From Aricia agestis (lineage: Eukaryota; Arthropoda; Insecta; Lepidoptera; Lycaenidae), in the NCBI RefSeq assembly GCF_905147365.1, contig NC_056416.1, positions 1,756,001-1,820,000 on the forward strand: a stretch of DNA of 64,000 nucleotides. The letters are read 5' to 3'. Of the stretch, positions 25,087-36,394 are shown in pieces (positions within the stretch are counted from its first letter, which is position 1; each line of letters begins with the position of its first letter). The notes under the pieces are model-generated. The model searched no databases. It saw only the letters and a program-made list of their open reading frames with translations, and was not told the origin of the DNA. The translations under genes and the position numbers were made by a program.

Positions 25087-25416
25087 TTTTTTATGAAATA
25101 AGGGGGCAAACGAGCAAACGGGTCACCTGATGGAAAGCAACTTCCGTCGCACATGGACACTCGCAGCATCAGAAGAGCTGCAGGTGCGTTGCCGGCCTTT
25201 TAAGAGGGAATAGGGTAATAGGGGAAGGTAGGGATGGAAAGGGAACGGAATAAGGGAGGGTAGGGAAAGGAATAGGGTAGCGGATTGGGCCTCCGGTAAA
25301 CTCACTCACTCGGCGAAACACAGCGCAAGCGCTGTTTCACGCCGGTTTTCTGTGAGGACGTGGTATTTCTCCGGTCGAGCCGGCCCATTCGTGCCGAAGC
25401 ATGGCTCTCCCACGTC
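25087..25416 (-). mobile_element. Poly(A) retroposon, copy 3
   Basis: T-run, 'atgaaataagggggcaaacg', minisatellite, 'gaagcatggctctcccacgt'. Full length and close to copy 1. Confidence 0.85.
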
Positions 25417-25906
25417 AAAAATGAGTAAAGTATCGGCAAATCAACTAGTTGTAATGAGTAATGGTCAATTTTCACTTGTTACTTTCTCCGTGGGCGCGGC
25501 GCGGCGGTAAATCTCAGCTATTCGCGACTGATTTACAACGACTTTACAGCGCGCTGTAAATTAACGTCATCCATTGACCGTTTTGGTGTCCAATGACATG
25601 ATGTAGTTGAGTAGAACGAACAATGAACTATGATATCGCTGTAAAGCCCGCTCTATAAGCGCGGTTCGCGTTTGCCAAAACAACGTGTGTAGCGTGCAAA
25701 ATTTTCCCACTAAGCACGAGGATGGGTAAAAATATAGAGAGGAGTTAAAAGTCAATTTAGTATTTTTGCTCAAAACGCACTTTTGACTCGATCACTTGAC
25801 TTCTGTGACGTCTCTATTAATTGAATAAACTAGCTCCCGAATCCCCTTAGTCTGAATAGTCTGTTAGATACCTTAAAACACACTGTCAATTGTCATACGT
25901 ATCTTA
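25417..25906. other. Non-coding stretch
   Basis: Includes a perfect 18-bp palindrome 'tttacagcgcgctgtaaa' (25543-25560) in a GC-richer patch. No gene seen. Confidence 0.4.
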
Positions 25907-26255
25907 CAGGCCCGGATCTAGAGGGGGGGGGGCGAGAGGGTGCACTTGCCCCGGGCGGCAAAGATTGGGGGGCGACCGGAGGCCACCTCCCAATCTTTTG
26001 CCGCTTTCTTCACCACCGCGCTACCCCGTCAACGTTGTTTCGCAGAAATCTGTTGTTAACAGACTTGGAGGCGGCCCTTGTCGCCAGGGACCTCGGCGTG
26101 ACTTCTCACCACCGCCACTTCAATTCAACAAAGTTCAGTAGAACTCGTTCTGCAGTTAAAACCTGTATGACCATGAAAATTATTACCTATTTGTGCTTGG
26201 AGGGCGCCAAATTAGGATTTTGCTCCCCCCTTTTTAAAACGTAGATCCGGGCCTG
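25907..26255. mobile_element. GC-rich MITE, 14-bp TIRs
   Basis: The termini 'caggcccggatcta' and 'tagatccgggcctg' are exact inverted repeats, hAT-like in starting with CAGG. No 8-bp target duplication is visible, so the superfamily is uncertain. ORFs inside are low-complexity shadows. Confidence 0.75.
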
Positions 26256-26651
26256 GCTACAGCATACTAGCGATTGTATCTCCTCCTTTTTCCGAAAGTC
26301 GGGAAACTTCAATATTCTGCGCAAGCGACGTCGCGTCGTCAACATAACATTTTTGATACTATGATGTATTGTATTGTATACTATATTTTATATCACACTA
26401 GAAGAGGCGTTTGACCGCCTCAGATTGATGATGACTAGTTGACTTGATCGCATGAAATCGATCACGACGACCACGTGATCGCCCACGATGTTAACGAGCG
26501 CTGACAAATGGACTTTCCCCGCGGCAGGCGCCGGTGTTAGACACGCCGGACGCCGGTGTTGATCATGATTATGATATTGATTATTACTAGAACGGGCACC
26601 GTAAATTTTATCGGGATGAAAATTATCCTATGTCCTTTCCCGGGTCTTAAA

Positions 26652-26855
26652 TTTAAACAGTTCAATCAGGCGATTAAGGTGTGGATACAATATGAATCTG
26701 TTTAAGATTGAACAACAATCGACTTACGATGCTTATACGTGGGAGAGCCATGCTTTAAACAGTTCAATCAGGCGATTAAGGTGTGAATACAATATGAATC
26801 TGTTTAAGATTGAACAACAATCGACTTACGATGCTTATACGTGGGAGAGCCATGC
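26652..26855. repeat. 102-bp tandem duplication
   Basis: Two copies (26652-26753, 26754-26855) differ at one site ('gtgtggatac' against 'gtgtgaatac'). Each unit holds host-like flank plus the first bases of the retroposon ('acgtgggagagccatgctt'), so the duplication spans the 5' insertion junction. Confidence 0.9.
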
Positions 26856-27146
26856 TTCGACACGAATGGGCCGGCTCGACCGGAGAAATACCACGTTCTC
26901 ACAGAAAACCGGCGTGAAACAGCGCTTGCGCTGTGTATCGCCGAGTGAGTGAGTTTACCGGAGGCCCGATCCCTTATCCTATTCCCTTCCCTTCCCTACC
27001 CTCCCCAACTACCCTATTCCCTCTTAAAAGGCCGGCAACGCAACTGCAGCTCATCTGATGCTGCGAGTGTCCATGGGCGACGGAAGTTGCTTTCCATCAG
27101 GTGACCCGTTTTCTCGTTTACCGCCTTATTTCATTAAAAAAAAAAG
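26839..27146 (+). mobile_element. Poly(A) retroposon, copy 4 (plus orientation)
   Basis: Starts 'acgtgggagagccatgcttc', passes a CCCTTCC minisatellite, ends 'ccgccttatttcatt' and an A-run. This copy shows the orientation clearly. Its first bases also occur in the upstream 102-bp duplicate. Confidence 0.85.
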
Positions 27147-27639
27147 ACATATGTATAGCTTGACTCACACAGATATTAACTCTTTGCATTTATAAAGTTT
27201 GTATTGATCGTTTATCACAAAGATTTCAAATATTAAATTAGGCCCTCTACACCTTTTTAATGGTCCATAATGGCTCAATGTAGAGAGCCCGCATACGTAT
27301 TACCACAGAATATATACGAGTATTCGTCCGAAGTCCGGGCGATGCATGTTGCAAAAATGAAGCCCGCTTTCGATGTAATTACGCGAATTTCTAGTCTATT
27401 TCTCGCCAACAATGCAACTGAAAGTAAACATTTCGTTGCAGAACGGAACACGTGCATTTTTTAATGACGACACGACAATATTTACTCTCTCTTATCCTCT
27501 TTGCAAGTATTTTCGTATACGTTTTCGTTTCTTTTTATTTGCACATTCGTGATGTAACTTTTACAATTTTAACACTTGTAAGTTGTAACTAATAAACTAA
27601 TGTCGCAATTCACAAAGTATTTACGTGACAAAAAAAAAT

Positions 27640-27698
27640 AAAAAACATCTCCACAGCCGAACATATAACCTCCTCCTTTTTGGAAGTCGGTTAACAAA
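27640..27698 (+). repeat. Repeat ending 'aagtcggttaa'
   Basis: 'catctccacagccgaacata' and 'ggaagtcggttaac' match the element at the start of the window and that at 44.6-44.9 kb. Only the right end is kept. Confidence 0.6.
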
Positions 27699-27750
27699 AT
27701 AGCTCTTAGGTCCTGATTCCTGAAATAAATGCGTGGAGGTGTTTTTTTAT

Positions 27751-27830
27751 ATCAAATCAAATCAAATCAAATCGTTTATTTCGGGCATCAGAGGCCCATA
27801 TAACATCATCATCAATATATAAAATCATGG
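27751..27830 (-). mobile_element. LINE tail with atcaa repeats
   Basis: A run of 'atcaaatcaaatcaaatc' is followed by 'gtttatttcgggcatcagag', a common lepidopteran LINE 3' tail in minus orientation. Only the tip remains; it runs into a fragment of the short retroposon at 27826. Confidence 0.6.
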
Positions 27831-27955
27831 GGCAAACGAGCAAACGGGTCACCTGATGGAAAGCAACTACTGTCGCCCATGGACACTCGCAAGTCGCAAC
27901 ATCAAGAGATGCAAGTTCGTTGCCGGCCTATTTCTTGAAGGTTTGCAGGTCGTAT
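27826..27955 (-). mobile_element. Poly(A) retroposon, fragment (copy 5)
   Basis: 'ggggcaaacgagcaaacggg' and 'cccatggacactcgca' match the tail half of the family; the element breaks off after 'gttgccggcctatttc'. Confidence 0.7.
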
Positions 27956-30544
27956 TGGTGTTATTTGAGACTTTTGGACGATGCCTTAGGCACCAAATTC
28001 GTAGACGTTATTGAATGCTATAAATTATAACTCAAGTTTAGTTATATTAGTGTTAGTATAAGACTACTTAGTACCTAACTACCTAACCTGTTGACGCAAA
28101 TGTCTGTCGACACTTACTACAAGCTTATTAAAAGCTTGTTAGCAGCTTTCGCGTTGTGTAATGTTACACGTATAATGACATACCAATTTGCGTTGATAAA
28201 TTTCTTTCCTAAGGCGGCAGTGCTGTATCATTATTGATATTAATTTAATTTCAGAGATGGAATTTGTGCTAATTGTACAGATAAGGAAGTTGCGCAATGT
28301 TTGTTGGGTAACGTAGATATCGAATATACTTGTTCCAAAATTCTTATTTTAGGTCGATGCTACCTACTCTCTAAAGTCTAAATAATTATTTTCAAACAAA
28401 AAAATTAATACCGACATCCACAGTAAAAACAATATTAATATTCAGTCCTGTGAACAGGTACCTAAACTAAAAGTGTTAAATAATTCTTATTCTTTATTAG
28501 CGCCTTTTTTAGAATTGTCCTAAGCTTGTACTTAGCTATTCCTAGCTAGTTAATTCCTATATCTGTACTCGATCTACATTATTTTGAAATCGATATCAGC
28601 TCCTAAAATTTCTGAGATTTTTGACACAGAATTTTTGGTCCGTTGAAAAACTAGAAAACTTGAGTTTTAAACGTATTCGGACTGGTCGAAACTCCAAAAA
28701 CCTATTTCTAATATCACGACAATATCAAGACGATTCGTTTATAATTCCATGTCAGATTCAAGAGCTACCTGAAATACTAGAAGTGAGGTCCCTGGTATTA
28801 AAAGTTACGATGATCTCCCAGTAGCAATAAAACCAGTGGATTACGTAGAGAGCTATCTAATTGAACATGATATTAAAATCTGAAATTATATAACATTTAT
28901 GATAGTATCCATAATGATAATATAATGTCAATTAATATTTTATTGCTGTATGAAATGAGCCGAAGTATTATAACTTTTAATGGCTCATCCTATTGTGCGT
29001 TCTTTAATGGTCAATTTCTAGATAGTATTTGCGATTGAGTCTATAAAATTAACGTTATATGTGGGCTCTAGTCTCTACACTCACAAGAAAATCACGAATG
29101 ACTGCGATGCGCTATTGTGCATGGTTTTGAGGTTTCGCGGCAGTCTTCAGTAAGGATATTCCTGACTTGTACACGATGTTTATATTCCAAACAAACAAAC
29201 AAGTATATACTAATTTATTGTGCAAAAAAACATCTTTAAAAATAATAATTGTTACGTGCTTAATTTATTTTTTTCTGTAAAGAGAAATAATTTGACCGTC
29301 TTTATTTCAGTAATTTTTTAAAAGTTACAGATTTTCTCATCATTCCTTTTATTTTCCAGTGCAATAGACATAGATTTATTTTGAATGGATAATTATTACA
29401 TTACAAACTGCAATGCATGTTCCCAATTGCCCGTGTGGTCCGCGACCTGTACTTTCGTCTGAATCAAAGCAAACAGCGAATTGACTCACGTGTTTTCGCG
29501 CGTGTATAACCCGCCTAATGACAATTTTGTTTCCGCAAAATACTTTCACAACAGGAAGACCATAACCACCATAAGTTACAGCACAGGGACACGTAGGAAA
29601 GTTACTTTTTGCTTATCCACATGCCAAATACAGATATAATTAGACGGCTTTCTTCGCTCGCGGATCTTGAAGCGGTTTGCCGTTTCTAATATTACCAGCT
29701 TAAATTTCCTTTGGAAACTGTATTATTCCAGACGGCGCGGCGGCCGTCGTTATGGTCAGAAACTTCTATGCAAGTTTAGGTGGGGCTTAACACATCTTGG
29801 ATTTTCCACTGTTTACTTAGTGCCAAATATCAGAGGAGTTCTATAGGAGGGCTCAAATATCCCCTCCCTTTCCTGTAGACCACCGGTTGCATCAATCATA
29901 AACGTTCGATATTTTAATTCTGCTAGACCGCGATCTTCCAGAGCCGTCGCATTCGCGCCAAGGCATGATTTGGACAGACATACAAAATGTGTGAAAGCGT
30001 TGGAGCTCCATAATGATGATGATGATGAAAGGTATCCATCGCACGTCAGCCGGCCGGCAGCGAGTGTTGCAAGTGCATTCCTCAGACAGCGGTGCGGGCG
30101 GGGGGCGGCGCGTTTCAATCAACATGTAAAATTACCGCCAATTAGAAAGGCCGATGACCCCTCCCGATCAGACTTGGTCATTTTCGTCAGTTCGTACTAC
30201 GGTAAGCAACAGGTAAACTATTCTATTGATGTTTCTTTTTGGGTTTTATACTAGCTATGGCCAAAGTACGAGAGGAGACGAAAATTATAAATGTTTATTT
30301 TTTAAAACCAAACAACATTTAGATAAACATCTAGTAGCTATGGTTTAAACCACTAGAAATCAAATGACATTTAATATTAAGATTGCTGACTCGCCTCATG
30401 ATGAGGACCATATTTAAGTGTTATGTGAATGTTAAGTAAACAGGATAGTGAAACTTCTTGCCAAAGTCCTCGGTGTATATTTCTTTTGTTCTTATGCTTG
30501 ATTTGCATCTTACCGGTCGCGGTAGTATGCCCATTGCCCAGAGT
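27956..30544. other. Non-coding stretch
   Basis: AT-rich to about 29400, less so after. A short 'gatgatgatgatgat' run lies near 30015, and a GC-rich patch at 30040-30120. No gene recognised. Confidence 0.35.
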
Positions 30545-30655
30545 CCAGCGATGTTGCGAATATCCGCATCCGCATCGATTTCGACATCCGCATCTGCATC
30601 GGCATCCGCATTAAATCAATGCGGATTTTTATGCGGAAGCGAATGTCATACGAGT
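30545..30655 (+). repeat. ccgcat hexamer-rich block, left
   Basis: 'cagcgatgttgcg' is followed by degenerate 'atccgc' hexamers ('atccgcatccgcatcgattt'). A matching block in mirrored context lies at 32640-32737. Confidence 0.6.
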
Positions 30656-31184
30656 TGCGACAAGAAAAAAAAGCGGCGGGGTCTGAGAATGGCGCGTGCC
30701 GTTTGCGCGTGACAAGTGACCAATCATGGGAGCGAAAAAGCCGGCCAATTAATCGGCCACGCACAATAGAGGGTTCCAAAGTACCGCTAGTTTTTGATAA
30801 GTTTTGTATCGTCAATGAATGTACAATTATAACATGTTTTACACTACTAACAACATTCCTTTGTACTTCTCAATAACTTATGAAGTCTTCTTAGCCGTGG
30901 TAATTTTCTTTTTAAATTTAGCATATTTCATACTCCCGTGAATTTTTCCACATATTTTTTCAACCGTTTAGCTAATAGGTGGGAGACACTGGACACTAAC
31001 GATTTCTTCCACTTTAAAACTTTGCATATTTCACAAATGGGTCCCTAAATCGGAAAATGATCTTGGAATACTCGTAATATTTTTAAAAACCTTATCCAAC
31101 AACACCACATACGGTGAAATAGACGCGAAATAAAAAGAATTATCCTCGCTTGATATGTAAGGAAGGCCCCATATTTTTTTTATC

Positions 31185-31305
31185 TACCACTAGATGATGC
31201 CCGCAACTCTGTTGCGCCAAAATTCGGATATCGCGCGGGAACCATACATTTTTCCGAGATAAAAAGTATCATAGTATCAAGTATCATGTCCTTTCTCGGG
31301 ATTCA
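31185..31305 (+). repeat. Left half of a lepidopteran retroposon interrupted by the LINE
   Basis: The text 'ctagatgatgcccgcaac', then a 'ccgagataaaaagtatc' block and 'gtcctttctcgggattca', follows the order of a common lepidopteran repeat. A diverged copy lies at 14905-15080. Here the copy stops at 'attca' (31301-31305) and resumes at 32473 with 'attcaaagtatctccatg', so the LINE inserted into it, probably with an attca target duplication. Confidence 0.6.
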
Positions 31306-31332
31306 CTATCTCATTATTATTATCTAGTAAAG

Positions 31333-32190
31333 GATAATAATAATGAGATAGTGCTTTTTGCTGATGACACTTCACTTATTTTTAAAGTGAAGCGACAACA
31401 GTCGAACTACGACGAGGTAAACAGTGCTCTCTCAAAAATAGTACATTGGTTTAATGTTAATAACTTACTTTTAAATTCTAGTAAAACTAAATGTATAAAG
31501 TTTACTTTGCCCAATGTTAGGCAAGTCCAAACCAATGTGCTATTAAATGATGAGAAGATGAATTTGGTAGATAACACTGTATTCCTAGGTATTACACTTG
31601 ATAGTAAATTACAGTGGGGTCCTCACATTGCTAATCTAGCAGGTAGGCTCAGTTCTGCAGCATATGCAGTCAGAAAAATTAGAGAAATTTCTGACGAAGA
31701 CACGGCACGATTAGTATATTTTAGTTATTTTCATAGTAGGATGTCATATGGAATCCTTTTATGGGGAAACGTTGCCGACATTAATACAATATTTGTGCTG
31801 CAGAAGCGAGCCATACGTTCTATTTATAAAATGTCTGCTTTAGAATCTCTGAGAGATAAATTTAAAGAAATTGGTATTCTAACTGTTGCTTCTCAATACA
31901 TTTTGGATAATGTAATATATGTTAGAAAAAATATAAATAAATTTAAAGTTAAAAGTGACATTCACTGTAGAAATACTAGAAATAAGCACAAGCTGGACAT
32001 GCCAGTGATCAGACTTAGTAAAGTCAGTAAATCTTTTAAAGGTCAATGTATACGCCTTTACAATAAAATCCCAGAAAACGTTCAAAATCTTTCCATTAAT
32101 AAATTTAAAAAAGTAGTCAAAGAGCGTTTGTGTGCCAAAGCTTATTATAAGGTCAATGATTTCATAGAAGATGGCACATCTTGGGAGTAG
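31333..32190 (+). pseudogene. 5'-truncated non-LTR retrotransposon reverse transcriptase (Jockey/CR1 group)
   Basis: An open frame enters at about 31339, runs through the RT catalytic motif VLFADDTSL (motif C) and ends at TAG 32188-32190. It has no real start codon: the frame is simply cut at the 5' truncation of the element. Everything upstream of motif C (endonuclease, RT fingers, motifs A and B) is missing, so it cannot be active. Downstream residues fit the thumb and C-terminal region of Jockey/CR1-group LINEs, for example SYGILLWGN, LQKRAIRSIY and a closing KAYYKVNDFIEDG. About 280 codons without a stop or frameshift suggest a young insertion. The 3' UTR continues to about 32472. I lean to a CR1/Daphne-like clade but cannot prove it. 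Confidence 0.85.
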
Positions 32191-32472
32191 GATGGCTTCT
32201 TGCAAGGCTACTTCTACATTATTATATTATGACTTACAATTATGTATGTTGACATTGTATATAATATTAAGTTACAAAATTGTAAACTTTATTTTAAAAG
32301 AATAATTTTTCTCTCACTTTTTTGGTAAAAAGTGGAACCCGTGCGAGTTTCTTACGCCGGTTCTTCTCGCCGGGGTAGTTCCCGAACCGGTGGTAGGCAT
32401 CAGGTAGACATTCTGAAAAAATTTGATTCAAATTTACTCAGAAATAAAACATTTTTTATTTATTTTTTTTTT
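32191..32472 (+). mobile_element. 3' UTR and tail of the 31.3-kb LINE
   Basis: Non-coding 3' end of the LINE. It carries a conserved block 'gtgcgagtttcttacgccgg' followed by 'ccgaaccggtggtaggc', which also occurs in reverse orientation at about 18090-18180, so both belong to one LINE family or to related ones. The tail is AT-rich and ends in a T-rich run just before the target sequence resumes at 32473. Confidence 0.75.
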
Positions 32473-32540
32473 ATTCAAAGTATCTCCATGCCAAATTCAT
32501 CGGTTTCACATGAAGATACTCACGAAAAATTATCTTAATA
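32473..32540 (+). repeat. Right half of the retroposon interrupted by the LINE
   Basis: The sequence resumes as 'attcaaagtatctccatg' and 'ccaaattcatcggttt', the expected continuation of the repeat broken at 31305. It fades out by about 32540. Confidence 0.55.
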
Positions 32541-32639
32541 TTAATCAAAAAATTTGTTCTCCCTAGAACCTGTACTATTATTTTGTAATACATTAATAAA
32601 AATAATACTTTTTCATTTTAATTCCGCATATATAACATA

Positions 32640-32737
32640 ATAAATCCGCATCCGCATCCGCGGATGTGAACCTCTAAAAATCCGCATCCGCATTCGCATC
32701 CGCGGATGTGAAAAAATCGGGATCCGCAACATCCCTC
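32640..32737 (-). repeat. ccgcat hexamer-rich block, right
   Basis: Hexamers 'atccgcatccgcatccgcgg' end with 'cgcaacatccctc', which is close to the reverse complement of the left block's 'cagcgatgttgcg'. The two could be the ends of one 2.2-kb element that later received the LINE, but no clean target duplication is seen. Confidence 0.5.
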
Positions 32738-33877
32738 CAGACATAATAAAGTGTATCGACGTTATGACTTTATTAACTCTCACTTTGTAAATCAACTTAG
32801 AATTTTTAAAATTGCGCCAGTCTGGTCCACCTCTATTTAAATATTAAATAGTCTATCTCGTTCCTCATATGAAAGAAAATGCGTGATATTATTGCAGGGT
32901 TAGCTTGATCTTGCAGGCGCAAATGACCCTTTATTGTTTACGAGCTAACCCTACAATGTTCGAGCTCGGGTGACACCAATTAGCCCAGGGCGTGTCGACT
33001 GGACCCCCGCTGATTTAGTGTTAACTGCCTAGGAAGTTTCTCTATCCGGCAATATAACTAAGAGTTTTTACCGCATATAGTGAGAATACTCGTGCTAACG
33101 TCGAGCGATATCAGAAATGGCATCGCAGAAAGTCAGCGAAAAATGAGTCGACTGAGGCGATATGCACGGAAGCTAGTATCGACCTATGTCTATATTAACA
33201 ACTATTCTGCAAAGGTCTTCAGAAGAAAATCTTTTACTATGAGTATTGGAGTGTGCATCATGACGTTTAGATTGCCAATCAAATCTCGGCAAATCGCACT
33301 GGCTCGTACTTACTTTTTAATTCTAAAAAACTACTATTAATACTAGTACTTTTCTATTAGTAAGGGGGTCAGTTTAGGAACACACCCATATCCAAGCATA
33401 ATACCCCACATGGTCATAAACAGCCTCAAACGCTGGTGAAATATTCATGACGTCACCGTGTCACATTAAAGCGCTACTCCATTTCTTTGTGGTAATCCAC
33501 CACTTCCTAGTTCTATAATGGAGGCTCGACCGGTCTGATAGGTTTTTGTTGGTGGCAGATGCTGCCTTTTATAAATGTTAATAATCTTGTACTTGTTGTG
33601 TATGTATGAGCATCGCGAGTCGGTATGTCTGGATGGGATGCTTCCTATGGTTCCGTAAGATCAAACGTAGCATGGGTGCTGTATGTCAAACAACTTCGCT
33701 ACAAGATGTGCGGATTCCAAGGCTTTTTGCGAGTAGATTATCCAGTTAAAAACAAAAGCTACCTACTTCCAATTTTTGGAAAAAAATATTAGCTTACGAA
33801 ATATGTAATATATATATTTTTTTATTATTAAAATCGGGGCCGTATATATATATATATACTACTTATATTATACTATA
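32738..33877. other. Non-coding stretch
   Basis: Unique-looking sequence; ends in a (TA)n run at 33843-33858. No gene recognised. Confidence 0.35.
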
Positions 33878-34864
33878 TCTATATATATAAAAGAAAGTCG
33901 TGTTTGTTACAACACTTATAACTCGAGAACGGCTGGACCAATTGCCATGGTTTTTGATTTGTTGGATTTGTTTCCGTCCCGAATAGCAGAATACATCTGA
34001 AAAACAATGAAAACTCGATATGTGTAATGATTAATGAATACTTTATCATTTCAATAAATGCTGATTTGTTTATTACATGTCAAACATTTGTTGTCCAATC
34101 CTGTCAAATAGTGTAACAACTATTTTTTTTTTGGAGCTTATGGCCTGGTTGCTGAGACCTTTAGCCCGGCCGCACATTGTCCGAAATTTCTGATACGAAA
34201 CATTTGAACGTCGGCCGGACCGCCACACCGCACACTACGTCGGAAGCTGGCTGAACCGGCAAGACTAGACGATAAAGTACGAGACGTCATCTTGCAGGAG
34301 TTAAAGGGCGAAGAAGGTCATGACAAATTTACCGGCGAAAATTACCAGAGTCACCGGGAATTTTTATAATTTTGTAATTTAGAAGACAAGACTTATTTTA
34401 TTACTTATTGATTATGTTTATTTTTATGAAGCATTTTAAAATAGGTTTTGATGATTATTGCGCACATGTTGCCTCCCCCGGGAGTGTATTTATTTTTTGT
34501 AAAATGTCTACAAAGTTCAGGTACTGTTATATTTGTTTGTTTTAGACATTAATTTTCGAAAATTTTTTATTAACTGAAAATAATACCTAAGATTGCCATT
34601 ATTGGTTCCGTCACCAGAGCCATTGTGCTCCCTGCTTTATGGCGAAACACTAGAATCACGACATTTTCCTTCGGTTTTCCTTCCTGGCGCTATAACTCCA
34701 GAACGCACGAACCGATTTCCACGGTTTTGCATTCGTTGGAAAGGTCTCGGGCTCCGTGAGGTCTATAGAAAAAAAATCAGAAAAACCTTCAAGAGAAAAG
34801 CAGGAAAATAGGGAAAATAGGGAAAATAGTTTTATGGCAAAACAACGTTTGCCGGGACAGCTAG
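33878..34864 (+). mobile_element. Non-autonomous Helitron
   Basis: It begins 'tctatatatataaaagaaag' with 'aactcgagaacggctggacc' just inside, and ends 'gccgggacagctag' followed by t. TC at the 5' end, CTAG at the 3' end and an A/T target are Helitron hallmarks, and both ends match the common lepidopteran Helitron type. No Rep/helicase coding is present. The middle (34100-34550) looks like captured or inserted unrelated sequence. Confidence 0.8.
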
Positions 34865-35211
34865 TACTTAATAATAGAATAGACTATAATACATACATAT
34901 AATAAATAAATATATATTTATTGCTTTATAAATTACATAATAATAAGATTAATGTTTTGAACGATGTGGTCCCAGTCGGTGTGGCGGCCAGTAGATCCGA
35001 CAATTTACGATTTCCTTACATTTTATGCTGCTTCACCCTTTGCCTTTAGATGTTGTGACATTGGCTTGGTGGAGAGGGGTCACTCAAGCTGGGTGGAGTT
35101 TCTAGGGTGTTAAAGAGATATCGTTCTGTGTCGAATCTACCCGCCATGTGGCTTAGGACTTTATCGTTCCTGTCTTTTATAGCCATTTTTATGTTATAAT
35201 CAATATGTAAT
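34865..35211. other. Non-coding stretch
   Basis: AT-rich spacer between the Helitron and the RTE insertion. Nothing recognised. Confidence 0.35.
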
Positions 35212-35263
35212 ATATTACAAAGTCTATTATTTAGCCTTTTTTGTATATTACATATTAATATTA

Positions 35264-36349
35264 CAAGAATTTAACCTCCCATTATATTTAGCCTTTATCG
35301 ACTTTAATAAAGCTTTTGACAGCATATATCATAAAAGCATCTTTTCAGCTCTCAACAAACAGGGTATTGAACCTATTTACGTAGACTTGCTTAAAACAAT
35401 TTACCGAAGAAGTACAGCCGCCATTAAATTACAATCTGCAGGCCCAAGATTTTCTATCGAGAGGGGTGTTAAACAGGGTGACCCAATTTCTCCACGCCTT
35501 TTTACGAGCGCCTTAGAGGAGGTTTTTCAGAAAGTCTCGATTGGCTGGGGAGACAAAGGTGTTGTTATCGGCAAGAAAAGGTTAACAAACCTTCGCTTCG
35601 CCGATGACATAGTTCTGTTTGCCACTTCAGCTCAAACCCTACAGTCAATGCTAGACGACCTCAGCATGGCGAGCCTCGAGGCGGGACTTCAAATGAATCG
35701 AACAAAGACCAAGCTCATGTCAAATAGCACGAAACGTAGAGTCAAAGTGGATGGGGAGGAGATACACTATGTCGACGAGTACGTTTATCTAGGCCAACTA
35801 ATATCTTTTTATAACAGGCAAGACAAAGAAATAGACCAACGTGTTGAGAAGGCATGGAGAAGCTTTTGGTCAATGAAACATCTGATGAAAGGGGACCTAC
35901 CAATATGCCTAAAACGTAAACTCGTGGACATGTGTATCTTGCCTATTCTGACCTACGGTGCCCAGTCCTGGTCTTTGACAGCTTCACAGAAGTCCCGACT
36001 CGGAGTTTGCCAACGAGCTATGGAACGCAGCATTCTAGGTATAAAAAGGATTGACCGCGTCCGGAATACCACCCTGCGTTCCCAAACGAAGCTCGTTGAC
36101 GTAGGCAGAAAGGCAGCTAGCCTTAAGTGGAGCTGGGCAGAGCACGTTTCCCGTATGCACCCGGACAGGTGGGCGCGTCTAGTTTCGGAGTGGCTACCGA
36201 ATGGTCGGCGTAACAGAGGCCGACCCAAGAAAAGGTGGCGCGACGAACTAGATGCGTTTGATAAAGAGTGGCCAACAACTTCACAGGATCGTGAACTTTG
36301 GAAAGAGAGAGGGGAGGCCTTTGCCCAGCAGTGGGACACTGTAGGCTGA
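35264..36349 (+). pseudogene. 5'-truncated RTE-clade LINE, C-terminal reverse transcriptase
   Basis: The frame is open upstream of the first ATG (35387), back to about 35264. It contains RT motif A (LAFIDFNKAFDS), motif B (GVKQGDPISPRLFTSAL) and motif C (LRFADDIVLFA), then a C-terminal region with GRPKKRWRDELDAFDKEWPT and a final WDTVG before TGA. The short AT-rich ending with TGA plus TAA repeats (36347-36361) is typical of RTE elements, where the ORF ends close to the 3' tip. The endonuclease and N-terminal RT are absent, so it is not autonomous. About 360 uninterrupted codons argue for a recent insertion. Direct repeats flank it at 35242-35257 and 36362-36377. Confidence 0.88.
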
Positions 36350-36394
36350 TAATAATAATAATGTATATTACATATTACAAAGTCTATTATTTAG

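Noticed and set aside
25907..26255. hAT target duplication at this MITE
   Set aside because: The flanking 8-mers 'gtatctta' and 'gctacagc' do not match.
31879..32205. 108-codon minus-strand ORF
   Set aside because: Antisense shadow of the LINE frame.
35953..36339. 128-codon minus-strand ORF
   Set aside because: Antisense shadow of the RTE reverse transcriptase frame.
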